A stretch of 64,000 nt of DNA from JAIQFL01 sp035501495 (GTDB taxonomy: Bacteria > Acidobacteriota > Terriglobia > Bryobacterales > Bryobacteraceae). The DNA is taken from positions 1 through 64,000 of the forward strand of contig DATJWB010000286.1 in assembly GCA_035501495.1 (NCBI GenBank), read 5' to 3'. Under the pieces are notes generated by a model. It was not told the DNA's origin. It did no database searches and saw only the letters and a program-made list of their open reading frames with translations. Below, one piece after another: positions 18,661-27,563 of the stretch; within the stretch, counting starts at the first letter, position 1, and the number at the start of each line of letters is the position of its first letter. The translations under genes were made by a program, and so were the position numbers.

Positions 18661-19682
18661 TGGTAAACCTGATAGAGCGGCTTTTCGCCCATGACGGAGG
18701 TTTTGATGCGGTACACGCCGGTCACCGCGGTGATGTAGAGAGTCTTGCCGTCGTCACCCCAATTGCAGTTGGCAGGCACTTCGGGCATCTTGAGAGTCCC
18801 CAGGTGCTTGCCATCAGGAGCAAAGACCCAGATCCCTGCTGGACCGCTGGTCCAGATGTTCCCTTGCGAATCCACTTTAAACCCGTCCGGGAGCCCCAGC
18901 TCTTTGTCGGCCGTCACGTCGGCGAACACCTTGCCGTTCGAGACAGTGCCGTCGGGAGCGACGTCGTAGCGCATCCAGATCCTCTTCTTCTCGTCCGAAT
19001 TCGCGACGTAGAGCGTCTTTTCATCCGGCGAAAAGGCGAGACCGTTGGGGCGGCTCAGATCCTTGATTAAGGCTGTCAGTTTACCGTTGGCATAGCGGAA
19101 GACGCCGTTGAACTTCAATTCCTTGGCAGGATCGTCATCCTGCTTCAACAGTCCGTAGGGCGGGTCCGTGAAATACAACGTGCCGTCGGACCGGTATACC
19201 AGGTCGTTGGGGCTGTTGAAGCGTTTGCCTTCGAACTTCTCCAGGTACCCGGTGACCGTCAGGTCCTTGGCGACGCGTACGATCCTGCGATTCGTGTGCT
19301 GGCAAAGCAGGACATATCCGTCCTTATCGGAAATCATGCCGTTGGGTCCGATAAATGACCCCGGAGGAGCGCTGCTTTCTCCGCCCGCTTTGGGGATCAG
19401 AACGGTCACCTGTCCCGAGGGCGTGACGGACCGAACTACATTGCCAGTGACATCGCTGAACCACAGGACACCATCGGGCCGCCACAGCGGTCCCTCCGTG
19501 AAACTAAACCCGCCCGCGACTTTTTCAATCACCGCGTCTTTCGACACTAGCGAGTCGAAGGCGGGATCGAGGCGGATGATGCTTCCGATGCCATGCGTCT
19601 CGGCAACCGGAGCGGGCGGCGGCGCGTTGGAACAGCCTGCCAGCAGCGCCGCCAGAGTGGAGAGGGCCAGAAGAGATCTCAT
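18657..19682 (-). CDS. SMP-30/gluconolactonase-family lipoprotein
   Basis: A 341-residue protein with a lipoprotein signal (LAALLAGC, lipid on Cys about 16) and a six-bladed propeller of the SMP-30/gluconolactonase/LRE family. Recognisable strands are FTEGPLWRPDGVLWFSDV, GPNGMISDKDGYVLLCQH, FNSPNDLVYRSDGTLYFTDP and RPNGLAFSPDEKTLYVANS, with Glu and Asn/Asp residues where the family binds its divalent cation. It would hydrolyse sugar lactones, the direct product of PQQ sugar dehydrogenases, which suits the next genes. ATG at 19682 is chosen for the signal peptide. First gene of the apparent operon. Confidence 0.87.
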   Translation of the reverse strand: MRSLLALSTLAALLAGCSNAPPPAPVAETHGIGSIIRLDPAFDSLVSKDAVIEKVAGGFSFTEGPLWRPDGVLWFSDVTGNVVRSVTPSGQVTVLIPKAGGESSAPPGSFIGPNGMISDKDGYVLLCQHTNRRIVRVAKDLTVTGYLEKFEGKRFNSPNDLVYRSDGTLYFTDPPYGLLKQDDDPAKELKFNGVFRYANGKLTALIKDLSRPNGLAFSPDEKTLYVANSDEKKRIWMRYDVAPDGTVSNGKVFADVTADKELGLPDGFKVDSQGNIWTSGPAGIWVFAPDGKHLGTLKMPEVPANCNWGDDGKTLYITAVTGVYRIKTSVMGEKPLYQVYQ

Positions 19683-19789
19683 TGCGTTGTAACCGTTCGC
19701 GCATTCAGACCGATGGATTCCCATTGTTCGCCAAACCTGCCCGCGCGTCAAGCGTTTTGCTTCCGAGTGGTCGGGGTTAAAGTGTAGAC

Positions 19790-20359
19790 ATGCCCAAGAT
19801 CCTGATTATTACCGGGGACGGCGGTGAATCCTACGAGGCCCTCTACGCCGTGCATCGATTCGAGGAGGAAGGTTGGGAGGCGATTGTCGGGGCTCCGGCA
19901 AGGCGCCGGCTCAACCTGGTGATGCACGACTTCGAGCCAGGATGGGACACCTATATCGAGCGGAGCGGGTATGGACTGGAAGCCGGCGTCGCTTTCGACG
20001 AGGTTCGCGTGGACGACTATGCCGCGGTGCTCATCCTGGGCGGCCGTGCGCCGGAATACCTGCGGAACAATGCCAAGGTGCTCGAGATCGTGCGGGAGTT
20101 CGATCGGCAGGGCAAATGGGTGTTCGCGATTTGCCACGGAGTGCAAATCCTGGCTGCGGCCGGACTGGCTCGCGGGAAACGCCTGACTTGCTACGAGCAC
20201 GTTCGCCTGGAAGCCGAGCAGGCCGGAGGTACGTTTGTGGGCGAGCAGACGGTGCGGGACGGCCGAATCGTGACGGCGCAAACGTGGCAATCCCATCCGT
20301 CTTTCTATCGTGAGATCTTCCTGCTGCTTTCCGGAAAAACGAATGCCGCTCGAATCTGA
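19790..20359 (+). CDS. DJ-1/PfpI family protein
   Basis: A 189-residue class I glutamine amidotransferase-like protein of the DJ-1/PfpI type. The nucleophile elbow AICHGVQIL carries the conserved Cys-His pair, and ILGGRAPEYLR matches the GG..AP..LR loop of PfpI-type enzymes. Such proteins act as deglycases, peptidases or chaperones. It is divergent from the lactonase operon with about 107 bases between the two starts. The C-terminal end (SFYREIFLLLS) looks complete. Confidence 0.87.
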   Translation: MPKILIITGDGGESYEALYAVHRFEEEGWEAIVGAPARRRLNLVMHDFEPGWDTYIERSGYGLEAGVAFDEVRVDDYAAVLILGGRAPEYLRNNAKVLEIVREFDRQGKWVFAICHGVQILAAAGLARGKRLTCYEHVRLEAEQAGGTFVGEQTVRDGRIVTAQTWQSHPSFYREIFLLLSGKTNAARI

Positions 20360-20495
20360 AGTCTGCGACGCCGTATCCTTCCCAACCCGCCTCAGGACTT
20401 GCGGACACCGCAGATTGGACCGCTCCCACATGCGCCCGGGTGAAAAGTGGCGCCACTTCGCCTTCCGCTGTGATAATCTCTGATGCAAGCCTCCA

Positions 20496-20520
20496 GCACA
20501 ATGACGATTTTACATTGTGC
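20496..20520. promoter_or_regulatory. Perfect 8-bp inverted repeat, candidate operator
   Basis: GCACAATG, nine bases, CATTGTGC, located 64 bases before the DUF1080-VCBS gene. There is no T-run on either side, so it is not an intrinsic terminator for the PfpI gene. The size and symmetry fit a dimeric repressor site. The regulator is unknown. Confidence 0.4.
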
Positions 20521-20583
20521 AACAAGGTCCCGGGCGGTGATGCCCTGCCCCGGTTTTGTTCGGCCCTGAGAAAGGAGTAGCCT

Positions 20584-22542
20584 ATGTCCACGAAGATGAC
20601 CTTCGCGACCCTCGCCGCGGTGCTCCTGTTACTGTCGGCGCTCTTCGCGGCTACACACGATTTCACGCCTGACTTCACCTTTCGCGGATCCTCGCTGGCA
20701 GGCTGGCGTATGCTGGGAAGCGCCAGTTGGCGCGCGGAAAACGGAGAGATTTCGGCCACCCCGCAATCCCAGGACGGCGGCTGGCTAGTGTTGGACAAGA
20801 GTTATCAGGATCTGGAGTTCTACACGGAGTTCCGGTGTGCGGACAAGTGTGAAATCGGCGTCCTGCTGCGGGCGGAGAAGACGCCCGATGGCGGGTGGAA
20901 GGGAGTCTACGTGGCGCCTTCCGCGGAAGGCGGTCCTTTCGAGGTAACGCTAAGCGCGGAAGGAAAGGAACTGAGCCGGGCACCCCTCCTGAGAGCGGCC
21001 GCGCAGTTCGCACGAATGGCCGCCGGCCCTTGGGCCAATGGTCAGGCTCAGGTTCCAGGATTCGCTCGCCCCGCAATCACACTCGCGGAGCAGCAGGAAG
21101 AGGCGTCGAAACCGCCCGTTGCGGCCGCCCCGCGGTCAGGGCGCGCCGGTGCTTTCGGACCGCCCCGCCCCCAGGTTAAAGCTGACGACTGGAACACGCT
21201 CGACGTGATCGTAGACACCGATATGGTTTGGACTGGGATCAACGGGCGGCGCGGACCGAACTCGGCGACCAACGACCGGATGATGGGTTACGGGCCGGTT
21301 GCCTTGCATGTGGCGGGCGCGGGCGAGGTCCGCTTCCGGGACGTGGCCCTGAAGGACCTGAACCGTAAGACGGAACCCGCCGCGCAAGTCTCATCCCACT
21401 TCCGGATGCAGCAACTGAGCGATTTCTTCTACTCCTGGGGCGCCACGGCCGGCGACATCAATCACGACGGCATTCCGGATGTCATCGCAGGCCCGTTCTA
21501 CTTTCTCGGGCCGGACTACACCGAGCGTCACGAGTTCACGGCCGCCCGGAGTTACAGCCCGAGTAACAATTTCCCCGAAGGCCACAACTATTTTGCCTAC
21601 GATTTCACCGGTGATGGATGGGCAGACATCATTTGCGTCAATTCCCGGCCGATCTACTTGTTTGTGAATCCCAAAGGGGAGTCGCGCCGCTGGGACCGCT
21701 ACAACGTGGTGCCGGGCGCCACTTCCGAAGTCGAAGTTTTTCGGGATATCGACGGCGATGGCAAACCCGAAATTCTGTTTGCGGGTCCCAACGCGGTGTT
21801 GGCCTATGCCAAGCCCGATCCCGCCAATCCTACCGGCTTATGGAAGGTGCACAACATCTCGGAAGCCGGGCTTGGCGGGCCTCACGGCATGGGCGTAGGC
21901 GACATTAACGGCGACGGCCGTATGGACGTCGTCAATAGCCGCGGATGGTGGGAACAGCCCGCCTCGGGCGCCGGCGAAACGCTCTGGAAATTCCATCCGG
22001 TGCAGTTCGGCAATGGCGGCGCCGAAATGGGCGTCTACGACGTCAATGGCGACGGACTGACCGATGTTGTCACCGCCATTGCTGCACACGGATGGGGTCT
22101 CGCCTGGTTCGAGCAGAAGCGAGACGGACAGGGAAATATTTCGTTCGTGCGCCACGACATCATGGGCGACCTGAGCACCAAAAACGCCGGCGGAGTGGCC
22201 TTCTCGGAACCCCACGCCGCCGCATTCGCGGATATGGATGGCGATGGCGTGCCCGACATGATCGTCGGAAAGCGGCTCTATTCCCACCTCGACAGCCATC
22301 TGGATCCCGACCCTCAAGGTCCGGCGGTGCTTTACTGGTACCGGACCGTTCGCAATCCCAAGGCCGAAGGCGGCGCCGAATTCGTTCCCGAGCTGATCCA
22401 CAATCGGTCCGGCGTGGGCTCGCAGTTCGTCGTGACCGATCTGAACGGCGACGGCGCGCCCGACATCGTGATTTCCTGCGTCAAAGGCACATTTATCTTC
22501 TGGAACCAAATGCACGCGCGGCTCAAGTCCGCGCGCCGGTAA
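20584..22542 (+). CDS. Secreted DUF1080 (3-keto-glycoside-hydrolase-like) protein with VCBS/FG-GAP propeller
   Basis: A 652-residue exported protein. Signal peptide 1-23. Residues about 27-265 form a DUF1080/concanavalin-like domain (GWRMLGSASWRAENGEI, EFYTEFRCADKCEIGVLLRA, VALHVAGAGEVRFRDVALKD) with a low-complexity insertion near 150-195. The C-terminal half has seven Ca-binding-like FG-GAP/VCBS repeats (DINHDGIPD, DFTGDGWAD, DIDGDGKPE, DINGDGRMD, DVNGDGLTD, DMDGDGVPD, DLNGDGAPD), enough for one seven-bladed propeller. DUF1080 domains occur in 3-keto-disaccharide hydrolases. A good ribosome site (GAAAGGAG) precedes the ATG. The next gene is a PQQ dehydrogenase 24 bases on. Confidence 0.86.
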   Translation: MSTKMTFATLAAVLLLLSALFAATHDFTPDFTFRGSSLAGWRMLGSASWRAENGEISATPQSQDGGWLVLDKSYQDLEFYTEFRCADKCEIGVLLRAEKTPDGGWKGVYVAPSAEGGPFEVTLSAEGKELSRAPLLRAAAQFARMAAGPWANGQAQVPGFARPAITLAEQQEEASKPPVAAAPRSGRAGAFGPPRPQVKADDWNTLDVIVDTDMVWTGINGRRGPNSATNDRMMGYGPVALHVAGAGEVRFRDVALKDLNRKTEPAAQVSSHFRMQQLSDFFYSWGATAGDINHDGIPDVIAGPFYFLGPDYTERHEFTAARSYSPSNNFPEGHNYFAYDFTGDGWADIICVNSRPIYLFVNPKGESRRWDRYNVVPGATSEVEVFRDIDGDGKPEILFAGPNAVLAYAKPDPANPTGLWKVHNISEAGLGGPHGMGVGDINGDGRMDVVNSRGWWEQPASGAGETLWKFHPVQFGNGGAEMGVYDVNGDGLTDVVTAIAAHGWGLAWFEQKRDGQGNISFVRHDIMGDLSTKNAGGVAFSEPHAAAFADMDGDGVPDMIVGKRLYSHLDSHLDPDPQGPAVLYWYRTVRNPKAEGGAEFVPELIHNRSGVGSQFVVTDLNGDGAPDIVISCVKGTFIFWNQMHARLKSARR

Positions 22543-22566
22543 GACTACACTTCGAGAGAGGCAGCC

Positions 22567-24831
22567 ATGAAAGCCCCGTCCCCGAATACCATGTTCGTTC
22601 GTCATTTCCCATTTTGGTTCGCACTGCTAGTGATCGCGCCGACTGCCATCGAGGCGCAGAAGAGCACCGGTTGGAGCGAGTATCTGGGCGGGCCCGACAG
22701 TGCGCACTATTCGCCGCTGAAACAGCTCAATCGGGACAACGTCAATAGGCTGGAGGTCGCCTGGAGTTATGAAACCGGCGACGATCTGAGCTATACCTTC
22801 TCCCCGCTGGTGGTGGACAATATCGCCTATGTGGCAGCCAGGCAGGGCGCACTCATCGCGCTCGATGCCACCACCGGCAAGGAACTGTGGGCTTACAAAT
22901 TTCCGGGCGGCGGACGATTCAGCGGCATTGCGGGGCAGCGCGGCGCGAACTACTGGGAAAGCAAAGATCGCTCGGACCGCCGCGTCCTGGTGACGTCCGG
23001 TGGAATGCTGTACGCCATCAACGCGCGTTCCGGCCAATTGGTCGATTCTTTTTCCGATCACGGAAAGCTCGATTTGAAGACCGGAATCGACCGTGCGCGA
23101 GTGCCGCTGGCGTCGAGAACCCCGGGACGCATCTTCGAGAACACGATCATCCTCGGCAGCGCGACCGGCGAAGGCTACCTCGCGCCGCCGGGCGACATTC
23201 GCGCCTTCGATGTGGTCACCGGCAAACTGCTGTGGGTGTTTCATACCATCCCGCGCCCTGGCGAGTTCGGATATGATACCTGGCCGAAAGACGCCTACAC
23301 CTACATGGGCGGTGTGGACGTGTGGGGCGAGATTACCGTGGACGAGAAGCGCGCCGTCGCATACATGGCGACCGCATCCGCCAAATACGAGCTATACGGC
23401 GGCGACCGGCACGGCGACAATCTGTATGCGAATTGCCTGCTCGCGCTGGATGTGCGCACCGGCAAAAAGCTCTGGCATTTTCAGACCGTCCATCACGATC
23501 TCTGGGACACCGATCCCGCCGCGGCTCCGCAACTGGTAACCGTCAAGCACGACGGTAAGACGGTCGATGCCGTCGCGCTCGCCTCCAAGAATGGATTTCT
23601 GTACGTCTTCGATCGCGTTACGGGCAAGCCGCTCTGGCCGATCGAGGAGCGGCCTGTTCCCAAATCTGATGTTCCCGGCGAGATCGCTTCGCCCACACAG
23701 CCCTTCCCGACCGTGGTGCCTCCCTTCAGCCGCCAGGGCATGACCGTGAAAGATATGTACGACGCGTTCATGACGGACGAGGAGAAGGCTTGGTGGAAGG
23801 ACCGGCTGTCCAAGGCACATACGGGGTTCTATACGCCGCCCGGACTGGAGGACACCATCCTGATGCCCAGCGTGAACGGCGGCGCGCTGTTTTTCAGCTC
23901 CGGCGCCGACCCGACGAACGGAACCGTCTACGTGCTCGGTAAGGACATGCCTTCAATCCTCAAACTCGTCCCGGCCGGGGAATCGACAGCATCGAATGCC
24001 GGCGGTTTGATTCCCGACCGGCCGCGCGCCGGACGCGGCGGAGCCGCCATGGGTCAGATCACCGCGGAACGGCGGGGGCGGACCGTCTACGAGCAGAGCT
24101 GCCAGGTTTGCCATGGCCCCGAGTTGAAAGGCGATCGCGGGCCGCAGATCGACAACGCGGTCAGCCGGCTCGGCGCGGATGCGACGCGCATCGTGATCAC
24201 CAAGGGCAAAGGCGGGATGCCGCCTGTGGCTGTAACAGAGGCCTTGATGGACGACCTGATGGCGTTTCTGACAAAGCCCCAATCCGCTCCTCTGGGCACC
24301 GCGGCGCCTGCTGCCATGTTGGCCCTGGCGCGCATCGAACCGGGGTATCCGGACAACGTCGAGCCGCCGCCGTCACGTTACAAAACCGGGTACGGCAACG
24401 AGCCCTACGTGGTGACTCCACCCTGGAGCCAGATCGTCGCTTACGATCTCAACACCGGCAAGATCAAGTGGCGGACGCCCTACGGCGACCTGCCGCAGGC
24501 CGGCCCCAGCGACAAGCTGCGCGGCAACGTTTATCCCAAGAGCGGCTTCGTCATCACCGCGGGAGGCCTCGTGCTCTTCGCCGGCAACGACTCGAAGCTC
24601 TACGCGCTCGACAAAGACACCGGGAAGCTGCTTGCCACCAAAGACCTCCCGAATGGCTCCCTCGGCGTACCTGCCGTCTACCAGGTGGACGGCAGGGAGT
24701 ATGTGCTGGTCGCCGCGTCCGGCGGCAATCCGTTCCCCGTCGGCGGCCGTCTCGCCCCTGGCGGCTTCAATCCGCCGGCCATTTCGAAGAGCTACGTCGC
24801 GTTCGCCCTGCCCGAGGCAGGTAAGCAGTAG
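22567..24831 (+). CDS. PQQ-dependent membrane/periplasmic glucose-type dehydrogenase with internal cytochrome c domain
   Basis: A 754-residue quinoprotein. A signal peptide (about 1-30) is followed by a PQQ beta-propeller (WSEYLGGPDSAHYSPLKQLN, SGQ, TYMGGVDVWGEITVDEKR). A haem c domain interrupts the last blades, with CQVCH at 512-516 and Met about 560 as a likely sixth ligand. The propeller then closes (LNTGKIKWRTPYGDLP, GGLVLFAGNDSKLYALDKD). This architecture is the soluble-type glucose/quinate-like PQQ dehydrogenase with inserted cytochrome. It should oxidise a sugar or alcohol outside the cytoplasm and hand electrons to cytochrome c. Coupled by distance to the DUF1080 gene. Confidence 0.9.
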   Translation: MKAPSPNTMFVRHFPFWFALLVIAPTAIEAQKSTGWSEYLGGPDSAHYSPLKQLNRDNVNRLEVAWSYETGDDLSYTFSPLVVDNIAYVAARQGALIALDATTGKELWAYKFPGGGRFSGIAGQRGANYWESKDRSDRRVLVTSGGMLYAINARSGQLVDSFSDHGKLDLKTGIDRARVPLASRTPGRIFENTIILGSATGEGYLAPPGDIRAFDVVTGKLLWVFHTIPRPGEFGYDTWPKDAYTYMGGVDVWGEITVDEKRAVAYMATASAKYELYGGDRHGDNLYANCLLALDVRTGKKLWHFQTVHHDLWDTDPAAAPQLVTVKHDGKTVDAVALASKNGFLYVFDRVTGKPLWPIEERPVPKSDVPGEIASPTQPFPTVVPPFSRQGMTVKDMYDAFMTDEEKAWWKDRLSKAHTGFYTPPGLEDTILMPSVNGGALFFSSGADPTNGTVYVLGKDMPSILKLVPAGESTASNAGGLIPDRPRAGRGGAAMGQITAERRGRTVYEQSCQVCHGPELKGDRGPQIDNAVSRLGADATRIVITKGKGGMPPVAVTEALMDDLMAFLTKPQSAPLGTAAPAAMLALARIEPGYPDNVEPPPSRYKTGYGNEPYVVTPPWSQIVAYDLNTGKIKWRTPYGDLPQAGPSDKLRGNVYPKSGFVITAGGLVLFAGNDSKLYALDKDTGKLLATKDLPNGSLGVPAVYQVDGREYVLVAASGGNPFPVGGRLAPGGFNPPAISKSYVAFALPEAGKQ

Positions 24832-24838
24832 CCCGAAT

Positions 24839-25618
24839 CTACCAAAACGGCTCTTCCGCGGGCACGAATTGGATCGGGATGTCGTGAATGAACGTCCGCA
24901 TCCAGTTGGCCAGGTCCTGCATGCCCGGCTGCTCCGAAATGACGTGACCCAGCATGATGAGGCCCTTCGGCATGCCCAGCGATGTCGCGTCCAGCACGTA
25001 TTCGACATCGTCAAAGCCGCCGTCGGCTTCCTGCTGCTCCCCGCCGATGACCACGTCGGCCTCAGCGGTCATCCGCGGTGTCGCATAACCCGGTCCTAGC
25101 AGGATCTTGCTGACTCTTGCCTTCGGATCGCCAACGCAGCGGAAAGCGCGCGACCCCGTGCCCCGCTTCACCTGGGCGGCAAACTCTCCCAGCGTCGTCT
25201 CCGGGATGGTGTAGATGCGAGGCGCCATCACCGCACTCTCGCCCCCCTTGACTCCAACCGACCGAAGCGATGCCACCACCGTGAAGTCGGGCTTCATGGC
25301 GTGCATATGGTCGTGAATGCGCCACACCATCATGTCGTTCTTCAGAACGTACTCCGTCTTGAGTTTGTAGAGCGGATTCGCGGTCAAATCCTTCGTGTCG
25401 TCGCGGTCGTTCCAGAATGTGTCCTCGTGCGAGATCACCATGTTCAAGCCCGCCCCGTGGGCGCGTTTGAGCATGTCAAAGGTGGTCATCACCGTGGTGG
25501 CGATGCCTTTTACCGTGGAGTCCGGGTTTCCCAGCTTGAACGTGTCGCGGTAGGACCTCTCGTTCCACGGCACTCCGACGTTCTTTTGAATCAGGTTTAC
25601 GACTTCCCGGCCGGTCAT
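24839..25618 (-). CDS. NIF3-like protein, second of a tandem pair
   Basis: A 259-residue protein related to the NIF3/YbgI (DUF34) dinuclear-metal family. The family pattern is visible in DTFKLGNPDSTVKGIATTVM and in GLNMVISHEDTFWN, where the usual His-His pair is His64-Glu65. The later segment ADVVIGGEQQEADG matches the place of the third conserved block, and VISEQPGM stands where the last Glu ligand lies. The ATG at 25618 overlaps the stop of the upstream paralogue (ATGA). No export signal. Several canonical metal ligands are changed, so function is uncertain. Confidence 0.75.
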   Translation of the reverse strand: MTGREVVNLIQKNVGVPWNERSYRDTFKLGNPDSTVKGIATTVMTTFDMLKRAHGAGLNMVISHEDTFWNDRDDTKDLTANPLYKLKTEYVLKNDMMVWRIHDHMHAMKPDFTVVASLRSVGVKGGESAVMAPRIYTIPETTLGEFAAQVKRGTGSRAFRCVGDPKARVSKILLGPGYATPRMTAEADVVIGGEQQEADGGFDDVEYVLDATSLGMPKGLIMLGHVISEQPGMQDLANWMRTFIHDIPIQFVPAEEPFW

Positions 25619-26535
25619 GTCGTGGGCCTCCAATATGGATCTCCCGCGCCGATCCAGGTGGACGGAACCTCCTTCAACACCGTCTTTAGCCATTCCGCGC
25701 AGGCGCGCATCCCCGGCTCTTCGGATACCACCCGGCCGATGGTCACCAGGACCCGTTTCTCGCCGGCGGTGAAGATGTCAGCCGCGTAGTGGGTGTTTTC
25801 CCATTCGCGAACTTCGCCGGCAATAATCATGTCCACCTCGGAATACCGCTGCCACATGGTAGCCGGAGTCATGGACCCGGGGTGCAGAAGCACCCGCCGT
25901 ACGGTGGCGTTCTTGTCTCCCACGGCGCGCAGCCCGCCGCGCAGGCCGAGCTTGCTGCGGATCAGGGTAACCGTCTCTTCCGCTGACGCGGCCGGAATAT
26001 CGTAGAGCGCGTCGTCACTCTTCACCCGGCGATTGGACCATCCCAGCGCGCCTGCCAATCCGCTTACCATGTCGTTCTCTTTGCGCGCCTGCCAGTGATC
26101 GCGCAGGCGGAAGATTGCCAATCCGTTCTTCTCGATGAACTCGCGCTTGGCCTTGACCACCGGATCGTCGGCGCCGAAGCCTCCTGGTCCGCGTCCACCT
26201 GCGGGAACGGCCGGCGCTCGACCGTCGGCACGTCCGTAGAAGGTTGGCTCGTACGTGATAACAAGGTTAGCGTTTGCCCGCACAGCTTGCTTCAAAACAT
26301 CGAGCGACGCCATCGCAGTCGTGACGATTCCCTTGACCACAGTGGTCGGATCGCCCGCCTTGAAGCCGTCGGGACCGGCCGCCGGCCAATCGCCGCCCAG
26401 TTCGTTCTGAATGCGCCGGACCGCGGCTTCGGCTGTCAGCGGCTCTGCCCCGGCCGCCGGGAGCGGCACCACACCGGCGGTTCCGGCCAGCAACGCGAAT
26501 CGCCTGCGCGAGATCTTTGCCACGTGGGATAGCAT
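25615..26535 (-). CDS. NIF3-like protein with Tat signal, first of a tandem pair
   Basis: A 306-residue paralogue of the next gene, with an export signal containing three arginines (MLSHVAKISRRRFALLAGTA...) ending in Ala-Gly-Ala. The NIF3 blocks are GFKAGDPTTVVKGIVTTAM, ANLVITYEPTFYGR (Tyr95-Glu96 in place of His-His), VDMIIAGEVREWENTHYAAD and VVSEEPGM. A Gly/Pro-rich insertion follows the first block. The ATG at 26535 is preferred over 26724, whose extension overlaps the IclR gene. The stop overlaps the start of the second paralogue, which suggests equimolar production and perhaps a hetero-oligomer. Confidence 0.75.
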   Translation of the reverse strand: MLSHVAKISRRRFALLAGTAGVVPLPAAGAEPLTAEAAVRRIQNELGGDWPAAGPDGFKAGDPTTVVKGIVTTAMASLDVLKQAVRANANLVITYEPTFYGRADGRAPAVPAGGRGPGGFGADDPVVKAKREFIEKNGLAIFRLRDHWQARKENDMVSGLAGALGWSNRRVKSDDALYDIPAASAEETVTLIRSKLGLRGGLRAVGDKNATVRRVLLHPGSMTPATMWQRYSEVDMIIAGEVREWENTHYAADIFTAGEKRVLVTIGRVVSEEPGMRACAEWLKTVLKEVPSTWIGAGDPYWRPTT

Positions 26536-26599
26536 ATCAATTCTCAACGCTCGCACGGCTCGTTCACCAGCCGGCGCCCACTCCAGCGGAAGCCTGTAT

Positions 26600-27424
26600 C
26601 TACTCGTTGAGCGACTCCACCATTTCACCGATCTGAACCGCCGCCGCAACCACCTTCGCGGCGCACTCTTTTTCGCGTTCCTTGGGCAGGCGCGAGGAAG
26701 GCGCCGAGATTCCAATGGACGCAATCACCGCGCCTTCCCGGTCACGGATGGGCGCGGCCAGGCAGCGCACTCCCTCCAGATATTCGGATTCATCGGTGGC
26801 AAACCCGTTGGCGCGGATCTGCCCGCACTCCTCGACGAGCGCGCGAACGCTCTGAATCGAGTTCTTGGTGTACGGCTTGAGTTGCTTGCCGCCGAACAAT
26901 CTCACCAGTTCCGGCTCGTCGAAGTCCGCCAGCAACGCCTTGCCATGAGACGTGCAATACAGGGGCACGAACTCTCCCGTCTGCCCGGATATGGCGATCA
27001 CATGGCTGGTCGTGACATGGTCGATGAAGAGCGCCTTCCGTCCTTCGCGCACTGCGAGGTGCGCTGTCTCATTCGTTTCAGCGGCCAGCGCCTTCAGGTG
27101 CTCGTGGGCGACCTTCGCCAGCATTTTGCTCCAGTCGTACTGACGGGAAAGGCGCCAAACCGAAGGACCCAGGACATAATCCCTACCGGCACTGGGATTG
27201 GACAAAAAGCCGCGCCGCCTGAGTGTATTAGCCAGGCGAAAAGCGCTGCTCCGGTCGATGCCCAACAATACTGCCAATTGCCCGAGCGTGACCGGGTCGC
27301 TGGATTTGCCGATGGCTTCGAGAATCATCAGTCCGCGATCCAGGCTCTGAATAGACGGGGTCTCCCTGGTTTCCTGGCGCCGTTTCCGGCGCTTCCGACC
27401 AGGATTCACACCAGTTGGCAGCAT
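26600..27424 (-). CDS. IclR-family transcriptional regulator
   Basis: A 274-residue regulator. An N-terminal winged helix (about 22-85: SIQSLDRGLMILEAIGKSS, LGQLAVLLGIDRSSAFRLAN) is followed by a GAF-like effector domain (AHLAVREGRKALFIDHV..., LYCTSHGKALLADF, VRCLAAPIRDREGAVIASIG). IclR proteins control catabolic genes in response to small metabolites. It lies 64 bases before the NIF3-like pair on the same strand and is the obvious candidate to control it. A basic N-terminal tail precedes the DNA-binding domain. Confidence 0.92.
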   Translation of the reverse strand: MLPTGVNPGRKRRKRRQETRETPSIQSLDRGLMILEAIGKSSDPVTLGQLAVLLGIDRSSAFRLANTLRRRGFLSNPSAGRDYVLGPSVWRLSRQYDWSKMLAKVAHEHLKALAAETNETAHLAVREGRKALFIDHVTTSHVIAISGQTGEFVPLYCTSHGKALLADFDEPELVRLFGGKQLKPYTKNSIQSVRALVEECGQIRANGFATDESEYLEGVRCLAAPIRDREGAVIASIGISAPSSRLPKEREKECAAKVVAAAVQIGEMVESLNE

Positions 27425-27510
27425 TTATCCAGATTAGTGCAAATTGGCACCCGGATGTCAGATTCGTTGCCGAAATGAACTGATGGCGTGGAACGTGGTG
27501 GGCCACGACC

Positions 27511-27563
27511 GTGGCGCGGACACTCTTGTCTGCCGTCTCGGCACTCATGCCGAGATTTTTCGG
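27511..27563 (+). repeat. Dispersed double-hairpin element, copy 3
   Basis: Hairpin 1 is GACA-CTCT-TGTC at 27519-27530. Hairpin 2 is CTCGGCA-CTCA-TGCCGAG at 27537-27554, then ATTTTT. Both flanking genes are on the minus strand, so the T-run on the plus strand cannot terminate either of them. Confidence 0.8.
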
